Source: Blautia massiliensis (ex Durand et al. 2017) (GTDB lineage: Bacteria; Bacillota; Clostridia; Lachnospirales; Lachnospiraceae). From it: 64,000 nt of DNA. The translations under genes and the position numbers were made by a program. The stretch lies in NCBI RefSeq assembly GCF_001487165.1, contig NZ_LN913006.1, forward strand, positions 2,820,657 through 2,884,656, read 5' to 3'. Below, in pieces: positions 8,611 to 16,588 of this stretch. The notes beneath the pieces are model-generated. The model was not told where the DNA came from. It was given only the letters and a program-made list of their open reading frames with translations, and did not search any database. Each line of letters begins with the position of its first letter. The stretch's first letter is position 1.

Positions 8611-9945
8611 ATGTCAAAAGATGAATATTTGATCACAGATGCGCCTCTTAAAGCGCTGACGGTTTTTGCAATGCCAATGATTTTGGGCAGCTTTTTTCAG
8701 CAAATATACAATATGGCTGACTCTATCATCGTCGGCCAATTTGTTGGTTCCTCCGCACTTGCAGCTGTCGGGGCCTGTGCAGCGCTGACCAATGTTTTTA
8801 TTTGTGTGGCACTGGGGGCAGGTGTCGGTGCCGGTGTGCTGGTGAGCCGCTATTTCGGTGCCAGGGAGTATGGAAAAATGAAGACCATCGTGTCAACATC
8901 CTTGTTTAGCTTTTTAATTCTAAGTATAGTCCTTGGGGTTTTTGGATTTTGCTTTTCCCACTGGATGATGAGTGTGTTACAAACCCCTGGCGATATACTG
9001 GATGATGCAGTGTTATATCTGAGGGTCTATTTCGTGGGATTTCCGTTTCTGTTTATGTATAACATTCTTTCCAATATGTTTACTTCCATAGGCGAATCAA
9101 AAATCCCGCTGGGGCTCCTGATATTTTCGTCAATCTTAAATATTTTTATGGATCTCTGGATGGTGGCCGGACTTGGTCTCGGTGTGTTTGGTGCAGCCCT
9201 TGCGACTCTTATAGCACAGGGAATTTCTGCGGTGTTTTCACTTTTGCTTTTCCTTAGCCGGATGCGTCGATATAAAAGTCGCTTTGACTGGTTTGACAGG
9301 CAGGAGTTACATTCCATGCTTCAAATTGCTGTACCTTCGGTTCTTCAGCAGTCTACAGTGTCCATCGGTATGATGATCGTACAGGCTGTTGTAAATCCCT
9401 TCGGTACACAGGCACTTGCGGGGTATGCGGCGACGATGCGGGTAGAGAATGTTTTTTCATTGATTTTTGTTTCTATTGGCAATGCGGTTTCCCCATATGT
9501 TTCCCAGAATCTTGGCGCAAAGAAAATTGAACGGATCAAAAAAGGATATCACGCTGCACTGGTGTTAGATGTATGTTTTGCAGTTCTTGCTTTTATAGTC
9601 ATTGAAACACTGCACACGCAGATTTCCTCGCTATTCCTTGGTAAAGATGGAACTGCCCTGGCCTATCAGGTATCCGAGGGCTATATGAGATGGCTTAGTT
9701 ACTTCTTCATCTTTATGGGAATCAAAATGGCAACCGATGGGGTTCTTCGTGGTCTTGGGATCATGCGCCCGTTCCTCATTGCAAATATGGTAAACCTGGC
9801 GATCCGCCTGTCTGTTGCTTTGATCTGTGCACCGCGTTTTGGCATTGTATTTGTCTGGCTTGCTGTACCAGCCGGTTGGTTTGCAAACTTTTTAATATCC
9901 TATGTGGCTCTTCGGAGATCATGGCCGACTGATAAAGCGGTATAA
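8611..9945 (+). CDS. MATE family efflux transporter
   Basis: A 444-residue inner-membrane protein with about 12 hydrophobic segments in two homologous halves, typical of MATE Na+/H+-coupled drug or metabolite exporters. The N-terminal half has FAMPMILGSFFQQIYNMADSI followed by GSSALAAVG, a hallmark of the NorM/DinF-like branch. The second half repeats the pattern (AVPSVLQQSTVSIGMMIVQA, then GTQALAGYAA). ATG 8611 is preferred because GGAGGA lies eight bases upstream; ATG 8605 is only two bases from it. A 36-codon frame from 8514 overlaps this start and is not recognised. Substrate not predictable. Confidence 0.9.
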   Translation: MSKDEYLITDAPLKALTVFAMPMILGSFFQQIYNMADSIIVGQFVGSSALAAVGACAALTNVFICVALGAGVGAGVLVSRYFGAREYGKMKTIVSTSLFSFLILSIVLGVFGFCFSHWMMSVLQTPGDILDDAVLYLRVYFVGFPFLFMYNILSNMFTSIGESKIPLGLLIFSSILNIFMDLWMVAGLGLGVFGAALATLIAQGISAVFSLLLFLSRMRRYKSRFDWFDRQELHSMLQIAVPSVLQQSTVSIGMMIVQAVVNPFGTQALAGYAATMRVENVFSLIFVSIGNAVSPYVSQNLGAKKIERIKKGYHAALVLDVCFAVLAFIVIETLHTQISSLFLGKDGTALAYQVSEGYMRWLSYFFIFMGIKMATDGVLRGLGIMRPFLIANMVNLAIRLSVALICAPRFGIVFVWLAVPAGWFANFLISYVALRRSWPTDKAV

Positions 9946-9984
9946 TCCCGATAGCCTAAAGTAATTTAAGGAGGAATTTATAGT

Positions 9985-10941
9985 ATGAACGATAAATGTG
10001 TGGTATTGAATGCAAAGAAGATGAATTTTGATGGGAAGCTGGATTTTTCCGTTTTATCTTCTGATGTTACAGTATATGATGATACAACAGAACAGCAGCT
10101 GTCAGAGCGTATTCAGGGTGCAGATATCATTGTAACAAAGGAGATGTCTGTGAGTGCAGAAATGATACAGAAATTCCCGGAATCTGTTAAACTGATCTGC
10201 GAGGCAGGTACAGGATATAATAATATTGATCTTGAAGCAGCACGGAAGAAGGGGATTACAGTCTGCAATATCCCGGCATACAGCACAGAACGTGTGGCAC
10301 ATACTGCGATTATGATGATATTAAATCTGAGTTCTGCAATGCAGGTACAGATGAAGATGCTGGCATGCGGAAATCATGACAATTTTACCAGAAATCTTCA
10401 GGTTCCGCATGTTGAGGTAAATGGTAAAACACTTGGTGTTATAGGTGCAGGACATATTGGCAGGAAAGTTATCCAGATCGCACAGGCGTTGGATATGAAC
10501 ATACTTGTATATACCAGGACACCGAGAGAGGATGAGAAAGGTATCCGCTATGTATCGCTTGAGGAATTACTCAGGAATAGTGATTATGTTTCCATGCACT
10601 GTCCATTGACGGAAAGTACAAAACATATGATCAACAAAGAGACTTTATCACTTATGAAGCCCTCAGCGTTTATCATTAATACCTCAAGAGGTGCACTTAT
10701 TGATGAGGCTGCTCTTATAGAAGCATTGGAAAATGGTACGATTGCAGGAGCCGGACTTGATGTTCAGGAAACCGAACCACCTGAAGAAACCAACCCTCTT
10801 TATACTATGGATCATGTCCTTTTGACGCCGCATATGGGATGGAAAGGACTTGAAACAAGACAGCGGCTGGTTTCTATTCTGGCGGATAATATAAAGAAGT
10901 TTATGGAAGAGGATCCGATCAATGTTGTATCAGGTCTATAG
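9985..10941 (+). CDS. D-2-hydroxyacid dehydrogenase (NAD-dependent)
   Basis: A 318-residue cytoplasmic dehydrogenase of the D-isomer-specific 2-hydroxyacid family, reducing a 2-keto acid with NAD(P)H. The Rossmann dinucleotide motif is LGVIGAGHIGRKV (about 150-162). The catalytic arginine lies in INTSRGALID, the glutamate in DVQETEPPEE, and the histidine in LTPHMGW (about 281). An N-terminal substrate domain is present and the length is standard. Hydroxypyruvate/glycerate or phenylpyruvate-type substrates are possible. A GGAGG site sits 15 bases upstream of ATG. It follows MATE by 39 bases and faces the convergent MFS gene. Confidence 0.9.
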   Translation: MNDKCVVLNAKKMNFDGKLDFSVLSSDVTVYDDTTEQQLSERIQGADIIVTKEMSVSAEMIQKFPESVKLICEAGTGYNNIDLEAARKKGITVCNIPAYSTERVAHTAIMMILNLSSAMQVQMKMLACGNHDNFTRNLQVPHVEVNGKTLGVIGAGHIGRKVIQIAQALDMNILVYTRTPREDEKGIRYVSLEELLRNSDYVSMHCPLTESTKHMINKETLSLMKPSAFIINTSRGALIDEAALIEALENGTIAGAGLDVQETEPPEETNPLYTMDHVLLTPHMGWKGLETRQRLVSILADNIKKFMEEDPINVVSGL

Positions 10942-11011
10942 TATCTGGCAACAAAGTGATGATACAGCTTCCGGGTTTGCAGAGTGAAAAAATATAATTA
11001 CAATCAATAAG

Positions 11012-12157
11012 TCAGTGCTTTGATATCTTCTTCCGATACAGCAGGAATAACATAAACAATAGAATTACTGGAAAAATAAGTCCGAATCCCATGCCGATCT
11101 TAATATTATTTCCAGCATTCTGGGTGATACGACCAACAATTCCAGGTCCAATGCTGCCACCTAAATCTCCTGCCATGGCAAGAAGAGAGAACATAGCCGT
11201 TCCACCTGTTGGAAAAGTTTTTGAGGAAATACTGATGGTTCCAGGCCACATGATTCCAACTGAAAATCCACATGCAATACAACCGATCAGTCCGATGATC
11301 GGGTTGGATGACAAAGCAGTAAGCAGATAACAGACAACGCATAATATGCCTGAACCACTCATAAACTTCATTAAATCTAACTGTTCTCCATATTTACCAA
11401 AAATTATACGGCTGATTCCCATTGTTACTGCAAACATACATGGACCTGTTAGATCTCCCAGAGCTTTTGATAATCCCAGTGCTGATTCTGCATAAGCAGA
11501 TGCCCATTGAGCCATTGCAAGTTCAGAAGCTCCGGAACAGATCATCAGACATATTGCAACCCAGAAAAATGGCTTGGAAAACAGATCCTTAATTTCCATT
11601 CCAGAACCATTGTCAACCAGAGATTCGATGGGACAGGTCATGAAGTTATAAGTATTAATTGCAGGAATGATTGCCCATATTACGGCGAGCCACTTCCAAC
11701 TGTCTATTCCAAATATCAGGAAAAATAAGCTGGAAATCAAAATTGTCCCAACAGCTCCCCAACAGTAAAATGAATGGAGCAGACTCATAGTTGCTTCTTT
11801 GTTTTCAAACGGACAGGCCTCGATAATAGGACTGCAAAGTACTTCTATTAAACCGCTTCCGATGGCATAAACAATAACACTACATATAATTCCAATAAAA
11901 GGATCAGGTAAAAAATCAGGTAAAAATGCCAGTCCAAGCAGACCCAATGCAGCAAATATTTCTGATGCAACAATGCACACACGATATCCGATATGATCTA
12001 CGAATTTGGCACAGAACAGATCAACCAGAAGCTGTGTGAAAAAGAAGAAAGTGGATATCAGAGCAATGTTACCGAGAGAAATATGGTAGTCACTGTGAAA
12101 TTTCAAAAAAAGAAGCGGTGCGAAGTTTGCCGCAATAGCCTGTGTGATAAATCCCAT
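11012..12157 (-). CDS. MFS transporter with frameshifted N-terminus
   Basis: A 381-residue major facilitator protein with about 12 membrane segments; the FucP/sugar-permease-like layout suggests a carbohydrate or metabolite substrate. The usable frame starts at ATG 12157 with no ribosome site. A good start (GGAGAGGA then ATG at 12207-12209) lies upstream, but nine consecutive A (plus-strand T 12190-12198) put it out of frame. With eight A the protein would begin MNAVKKTNYHKTKIACYMGF and run straight into this sequence. So the gene is either broken, slippage-controlled, or contains a sequencing error. It is divergent from an AraC regulator that probably controls it. Confidence 0.8.
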   Translation of the reverse strand: MGFITQAIAANFAPLLFLKFHSDYHISLGNIALISTFFFFTQLLVDLFCAKFVDHIGYRVCIVASEIFAALGLLGLAFLPDFLPDPFIGIICSVIVYAIGSGLIEVLCSPIIEACPFENKEATMSLLHSFYCWGAVGTILISSLFFLIFGIDSWKWLAVIWAIIPAINTYNFMTCPIESLVDNGSGMEIKDLFSKPFFWVAICLMICSGASELAMAQWASAYAESALGLSKALGDLTGPCMFAVTMGISRIIFGKYGEQLDLMKFMSGSGILCVVCYLLTALSSNPIIGLIGCIACGFSVGIMWPGTISISSKTFPTGGTAMFSLLAMAGDLGGSIGPGIVGRITQNAGNNIKIGMGFGLIFPVILLFMLFLLYRKKISKH

Positions 12158-12212
12158 ATAACAGGCTATTTTTGTCTTATGGTAGTTAGTTTTTTTTTAC
12201 AGCATTCATTTT

Positions 12213-12365
12213 TTATTTTCCTCTCCGAATGTTTTTAACAGTCTTATGTTCAATCTTCACATTCATCAATACTTCTACAAAAAAGTCTGTTCTGGGTGGT
12301 GCGGTTATTTCAATTTTGTCGCCCTCAATGTTGATCTCACTTTCATTCATCCATTTAAAAATCAT
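12213..12365 (-). CDS. Small protein resembling a truncated DUF1349 N-terminus
   Basis: Fifty codons reading FKWMNESEINIEGDKIEIT and then APPRTDFFVEVLMNVKIEHK, with GAAAAGAGGTAT upstream. The W-x-N-E ... I-E-G-D-x-I-E-I-T-A ... T-D-F-F pattern resembles the N-terminal strands of DUF1349 proteins, which fold like concanavalin lectins and average about 200 residues, so most of the domain is missing. The stop lies just upstream of the MFS start, and its last codons overlap the MFS ribosome site. It could be a deletion relic or a leader ORF. Confidence 0.4.
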   Translation of the reverse strand: MIFKWMNESEINIEGDKIEITAPPRTDFFVEVLMNVKIEHKTVKNIRRGK

Positions 12366-12480
12366 AAGAATACCTCTTTTCTTTTTTTACTTGATTATAT
12401 AGCAAATATCAGATATATACATTGAATTAAATTATAGAAATACTGTATAATATCGTAAAAAAGAAAGAACGTGATATGGG

Positions 12481-13392
12481 ATGGATTATAATAAAATACT
12501 TACAGACGAGGAGTTCATGGAAATTAAACAGCATGGAAGCAGTGATTATCCGTTCCAGTATTATTATGATAATCTGGAATTGTTTGATTTTCATTGTATT
12601 GAGTGGCACTGGCACAGAGAATTTGAGTTTTTATATGTCGAGTCCGGACAAGTTACATGCGGAATAGGAGAAAAACAGATTATATTGTCAGAAGGAGAAG
12701 CAATTTTTATTAATTCTAAAATATTGCACCGCTTTTACGCATCATCAGGTGGTATCATTCCTAACTTTGTATGTATGCCGGAATTTATTGCGCCGGAGAA
12801 CAGCCTGATCTATAAGAAATATATCTTGCCAATCATTTCATCGAATATATATTTCCAGCGTTTTCAGACTGATGAATTATGGCAAACAAAGATCATACAA
12901 ACTATGATAAAAATAATGGAAATACAGAGGAATGACAAAATAAAAGAACTTGCTACTTTGGCATTGCTGCAGGATTTATGGCTGACTTTTTATGAAAATG
13001 TAAAGTTATCTGATAAAGGAGATGTACAGACAGTGGATGAAGTTGCACAGAAAAGAGTGCAGTTGATCATGCAATATATACATGAAAACTATAATCGCAA
13101 TTTGTCTCTGGATGAAATTGCTTCGCATATAGGAATCAGCAAAAGTACTGCACTTAATTTGTTCCACCGTTTTTTACATACTACACCGGTTAATTATCTG
13201 ATAGGATATCGACTTCAGGCAGCTTCCTGGTTATTGAAAAATACAAATAAAAAAGTAAAAACGATCGCCTATGAAAGCGGATTTCATAACGTTGATTATT
13301 TTTGCAGATTGTTTAAAAAACGTTATCATTTAACTCCATCAGAATATCGCTGCACATGTTTAAAAGTGTTGTCGGCTGATCCGAGTCTTTAG
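12481..13392 (+). CDS. AraC family transcriptional regulator with cupin sensor
   Basis: A 303-residue regulator. Residues 40-110 are a cupin-type ligand domain (WHWHREFEFLYVESGQVT, with GEAIFINSKILHRF). Residues about 195-295 hold two helix-turn-helix motifs of the AraC/XylS class (LSLDEIASHIGISKSTALNLF and VKTIAYESGFHNVDYFCRLF), ending in the signature FKKRYHLTPSEYR. Such proteins usually activate a neighbouring sugar or metabolite transporter. The only transporter adjacent is the divergent MFS gene, 115 bases away past the small ORF, so that is the likely target. A strong terminator follows. Confidence 0.9.
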   Translation: MDYNKILTDEEFMEIKQHGSSDYPFQYYYDNLELFDFHCIEWHWHREFEFLYVESGQVTCGIGEKQIILSEGEAIFINSKILHRFYASSGGIIPNFVCMPEFIAPENSLIYKKYILPIISSNIYFQRFQTDELWQTKIIQTMIKIMEIQRNDKIKELATLALLQDLWLTFYENVKLSDKGDVQTVDEVAQKRVQLIMQYIHENYNRNLSLDEIASHIGISKSTALNLFHRFLHTTPVNYLIGYRLQAASWLLKNTNKKVKTIAYESGFHNVDYFCRLFKKRYHLTPSEYRCTCLKVLSADPSL

Positions 13393-13402
13393 ACCTGTAA
13401 AT

Positions 13403-13445
13403 AAAGCCGATGCAGGACTTTTGGAATCCTGTATCGGCTTTGTTG
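13403..13445 (+). terminator. Intrinsic terminator between araC and hcp (bidirectional)
   Basis: Perfect 14-15 bp stem AAAGCCGATGCAGGA with TCCTGTATCGGCTTT (one G-U), 9-base loop, short T tract. The two genes converge here, so it can serve both strands. Confidence 0.85.
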
Positions 13446-13474
13446 ATTTTGTAAAGGCTTTGAAAAATTTACTT

Positions 13475-15049
13475 TTACTGGTTCATCAGTGCTTTGATAT
13501 CTTCTTCCGGTGTGGTAATAGGTGCAATACCATAATTTTCAACCAGAAAGTTCAGAATATTAGGAGAAAGGAATGCCGGAAGAGAAGGACCAAGACGGAT
13601 ATTTTTGATACCCAGGTGCAGGAGGGTTAACAGGATGCAGACTGCTTTCTGTTCATACCAGGAGAGAACGAAGGAAAGCGGAAGCTCATTTACAGAACAT
13701 CCAAATGCATCTGCAAGTGCCACAGCAACCTGGATTGCACCATAAGCATCATTACACTGTCCCATATCCATCAGTCGTGGCAGACCACCGATCTCTCCCA
13801 GATCGAGATCATTGAAACGGAATTTTCCACATGCCAGGGTGAGGACAATACTGTCAGAAGGTGTCTGCTTCACAAATTCCGTATAATAGTTTCGACCTGG
13901 CTTGGCACCATCACAGCCGGCAACCAGGAAGAAATGGCGGATCGCGCCTGATTTTACGGCTTCTACTACAGTACCTGCATGGGACAGGATGGCTGCATGA
14001 CCAAAACCGGTTGTCACTTTTTTTCCGCCGTTGATACCGGAGAACATCTGATCTTCTTTGTAACCGCCCAGCTCCAGTGCTTTTTCAATAACTGGTGTGA
14101 AGTCTTTCTTCTCGTCAATATGAACAGCTCCCGGGAAGGCAACCACTTCTGTTGTAAATACTCTGTCAGCGTAGCTGCTTTTTGGAGGCATCAGACAGTT
14201 GGTAGTGTAGAGGATAGGGGCCGGAAGATGGTCAAATTCTTTCTGCTGATTCTGCCATGCAGTTCCGAAATTGCCTTTCAGGTGAGAGTATTTCTTTAAG
14301 AATGGATAGGCATGGGCAGGGAGCATTTCACCATGTGTATAGATATTGATTCCTTTTCCCTCAGTCTGTTCAAGCAAAAGCTGCAGATCTTTCAGATCAT
14401 GTCCGGTCACGACAATAAAAGGCCCTTTTTCTACCGTAAGTGTAACATCAGTTGGCTCTGGTGTTCCATAGGTTTCTGTATTTGCCTTATCAAGAAGTGC
14501 CATGCACTTCAGATTGATCTCTCCTGTTTTGAGTACTGTGGAAAGCAGTGCTTCTGTGCTTTCTTCATAACCGATCTTAGATAATGCCTCGCAGAAGAAC
14601 TGATTCACTTCGGCATCTTCATAATTCAGAACATTTGCATGATAGGCATAGGCAGCCATTCCGCGGATACCAAAGAGAATAAGAGATTTCAAGGAGCGGA
14701 TATCTTCATTGGCATTCCACAGCTGCTGAAGATCATATTCCTTTGTTCTGCAGTCAGGAGCCAGTCTTTCTTTTTCAGCTCTGACTTTTTGTATCATATT
14801 TTCGATTGCTGCATTGTCAAAACTTACATTTGTAACTGTAGTAAACAGTCCTTCGATTATGATCTGTCCGGTTCTTTTTGAAATAGTTTCCGTGCTGTCG
14901 GCAGCTTTAGCCAGACTGATCAACGCACCTGTCAGTTCGTCCTGTAATTTCGCTGTATCTGCTTTTTTTCCACAGACACCGGCATTTCCGGTACAGCCGG
15001 TACATCCGACTGTCTGTTCACACTGAAAACAAAACATTTTTTTATCCAT
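13475..15049 (-). CDS. hcp: Hydroxylamine reductase / hybrid-cluster protein
   Basis: A 524-residue cytoplasmic Fe-S-O protein that reduces hydroxylamine to ammonia and, in studied bacteria, removes nitric oxide. The N-terminal cluster cysteines are in MFCFQCEQTVGCTGCTGNAG followed by VCGK. Hybrid-cluster ligands lie in the C-terminal half (VTGHDLKDLQLLLEQT, TNCLMPPK, VAGCDGAKPGRNYYTEF, LACGKFRFNDLDLG). Length fits the short anaerobe class. ATG 15049 has AAAAGGAG upstream. The Crp/Fnr gene on the other strand starts 150 bases away, matching the common pairing of hcp with a nitrosative-stress regulator. Confidence 0.96.
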   Translation of the reverse strand: MDKKMFCFQCEQTVGCTGCTGNAGVCGKKADTAKLQDELTGALISLAKAADSTETISKRTGQIIIEGLFTTVTNVSFDNAAIENMIQKVRAEKERLAPDCRTKEYDLQQLWNANEDIRSLKSLILFGIRGMAAYAYHANVLNYEDAEVNQFFCEALSKIGYEESTEALLSTVLKTGEINLKCMALLDKANTETYGTPEPTDVTLTVEKGPFIVVTGHDLKDLQLLLEQTEGKGINIYTHGEMLPAHAYPFLKKYSHLKGNFGTAWQNQQKEFDHLPAPILYTTNCLMPPKSSYADRVFTTEVVAFPGAVHIDEKKDFTPVIEKALELGGYKEDQMFSGINGGKKVTTGFGHAAILSHAGTVVEAVKSGAIRHFFLVAGCDGAKPGRNYYTEFVKQTPSDSIVLTLACGKFRFNDLDLGEIGGLPRLMDMGQCNDAYGAIQVAVALADAFGCSVNELPLSFVLSWYEQKAVCILLTLLHLGIKNIRLGPSLPAFLSPNILNFLVENYGIAPITTPEEDIKALMNQ

Positions 15050-15063
15050 TATTGTATTCTCCT

Positions 15064-15128
15064 TTTATCCTGTGATTTTTTCGAAGGATCTTTCTTATTA
15101 TTTTATCCTCGACTAGTAGTATTTATCC
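15064..15128. promoter_or_regulatory. Three TTTATCC direct repeats in the hcp-crp/fnr divergent region
   Basis: TTTATCC occurs at 15064-15070, 15102-15108 and 15122-15128. The last two are 20 bases apart, about two helical turns, and the last abuts the -35 of the rightward promoter. They may be operator half-sites, but no palindrome is evident and the repeats could be chance in AT-rich DNA. Confidence 0.3.
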
Positions 15129-15156
15129 TTGGTTTCTGTTAGGAGTATAGTATAAT
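15129..15156 (+). promoter_or_regulatory. Sigma-A type promoter of the Crp/Fnr gene
   Basis: TTGGTT at 15129-15134 and a perfect TATAAT at 15151-15156 with a 16-base spacer, about 40 bases upstream of the TTG start codon. Confidence 0.65.
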
Positions 15157-15198
15157 AATTACAACGTGTATGTTTGATTTCCAACAGGAGGATTAATT

Positions 15199-15891
15199 TT
15201 GAAAAAATATTTACCCATTCTAAGAACGAGCCCTTTCTTTAAAGGTCTTACTGATAATGAGATATTATCCATACTGCATTGTGTAAATGCAGCAACGATC
15301 TCCAGAAAACGGGATTCTTATATTTTCAGAGCCGGAGACTCTACCGAAGTAATGGGACTTGTGGTGGCAGGCTGTGTTCTTGTTATTCAGGAAGACCTGT
15401 GGGGACATCGGAATATTCTGTCAAAATGTCATGCGGGAGATTTTTTTGGTGAACCATATGCAGCAAGTCCGGGAGCTGTTCTGAATGTCAGTGTGGTAGC
15501 AGACGAAGATTGTGAGATTATTTTATTAAATGTTCAAAGGCTTCTGGTTTCCTGCCCAATAGTATGTGAGCATCATCAGAAGCTGATCCGTAACCTGGTC
15601 GGTGTCTTGGCAAATAAGATCCTGATCCTCAACGATAAGATCACACATGTGGGCAAGCGAACGACAAGGGATAAGCTGTTGTCCTATCTGTCGTCGGTAT
15701 CTATCAGACAGGCATCGTTATCCTTTGATATTCCTTTTGACCGGCAGCAGCTGGCAGATTATCTTTGCATTGACCGTGCGGCAATGTCTTCGGAGATATC
15801 AAAGCTGCAAAAAGAAGGGCTTATAAAAACAAACAGAAACCATTTTGAGCTGACTGTCTGTAATGATACGGATTCAGGAATAAAAATGTGA
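15199..15891 (+). CDS. Crp/Fnr family regulator, probable hcp regulator
   Basis: A 230-residue regulator with an N-terminal cyclic-nucleotide-fold sensor (about 15-130, including HAGDFFGEPYAASPGAVL) and a C-terminal winged helix (FDRQQLADYLCIDRAAMSSE then ISKLQKEGLI). No FNR-type N-terminal Fe-S cysteine cluster is visible, so oxygen sensing by that mechanism is unlikely; HcpR-type proteins sense NO in other ways. The start is TTG at 15199, chosen because AGGAGG lies seven bases upstream. Position back-to-back with hcp suggests it controls hcp in response to nitrosative stress. Confidence 0.85.
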   Translation: MKKYLPILRTSPFFKGLTDNEILSILHCVNAATISRKRDSYIFRAGDSTEVMGLVVAGCVLVIQEDLWGHRNILSKCHAGDFFGEPYAASPGAVLNVSVVADEDCEIILLNVQRLLVSCPIVCEHHQKLIRNLVGVLANKILILNDKITHVGKRTTRDKLLSYLSSVSIRQASLSFDIPFDRQQLADYLCIDRAAMSSEISKLQKEGLIKTNRNHFELTVCNDTDSGIKM

Positions 15892-16048
15892 TATACATCA
15901 CGGAAAACGATAAACTTTTTCATTATAATGCAAAAGGAAAGTGAGACTGCTTAAAGAGATTTTATTGTTATAAGCGTTCACACGATGGTATTATGGTGTA
16001 TGTATAAAGAATCTGTGAAACCAGTTATTGAAAAACAGGAGGAAAAAA

Positions 16049-16519
16049 ATGCTCATCAGAAAAGCAGAAGAAAAAGATATTCCGAGGATTCTGGAATTGT
16101 TAGGACAGGTGCTGCAGATCCATGCAGATATAAGGCCTGATATTTTTATTCCGGGCACAACAAAATATACGACAGACGAATTGACAGAGCTTTTGAAAAA
16201 TGAAGAAAAGCCAGTATATGTTGCAGCGGATGAGGCTGATGTTTGTGTGGGGTATGCATTTTGTCAATTAAAGGAGCAGCCTTTTTCAAACAATATGGTA
16301 CCGTTTAAATCTCTTTTTATAGATGACCTGTGTGTCGATCAGGAGACACGAGGACAGCATATTGGGGAAAGTCTGTTTGAATATGTAAAAAAAGAAGCAA
16401 AGCAGCTGGGATGCTATGAAGTGACATTGAATGTGTGGGCAGGAAATACTTCAGCAGAAAAATTTTATGAAAAAATGGGAATGCGGACAAAAGAAAGGCA
16501 GATGGAATACATATTATAA
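16049..16519 (+). CDS. GNAT family N-acetyltransferase
   Basis: A 156-residue GNAT protein starting MLIRKAEEKDIPRILELLGQ. The acetyl-CoA loop is DDLCVDQETRGQHIGESL (R-G-Q-x-I-G) and the C-terminal part is LNVWAGNTSAEKFYEKMGM, a classic GNAT ending. The ATG at 16049 has AGGAGG six bases upstream. It is a single gene with its own terminator, followed by a convergent diguanylate cyclase. Substrate unknown. Confidence 0.88.
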   Translation: MLIRKAEEKDIPRILELLGQVLQIHADIRPDIFIPGTTKYTTDELTELLKNEEKPVYVAADEADVCVGYAFCQLKEQPFSNNMVPFKSLFIDDLCVDQETRGQHIGESLFEYVKKEAKQLGCYEVTLNVWAGNTSAEKFYEKMGMRTKERQMEYIL

Positions 16520-16548
16520 GATGTTGAATTGTTCAGGAAAAAAAACAG

Positions 16549-16588
16549 CCGGCTAAGATACAGACTGAGATGTCTGTACCTTAGCCGG
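16549..16588. terminator. Bidirectional terminator between GNAT and diguanylate cyclase genes
   Basis: Stem CCGGCTAAG-A-TACAGAC pairs with GTCTGTA-C-CTTAGCCGG around a six-base loop. A-rich and T-rich flanks on both sides. It overlaps the last codons of the convergent cyclase gene. Confidence 0.8.
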
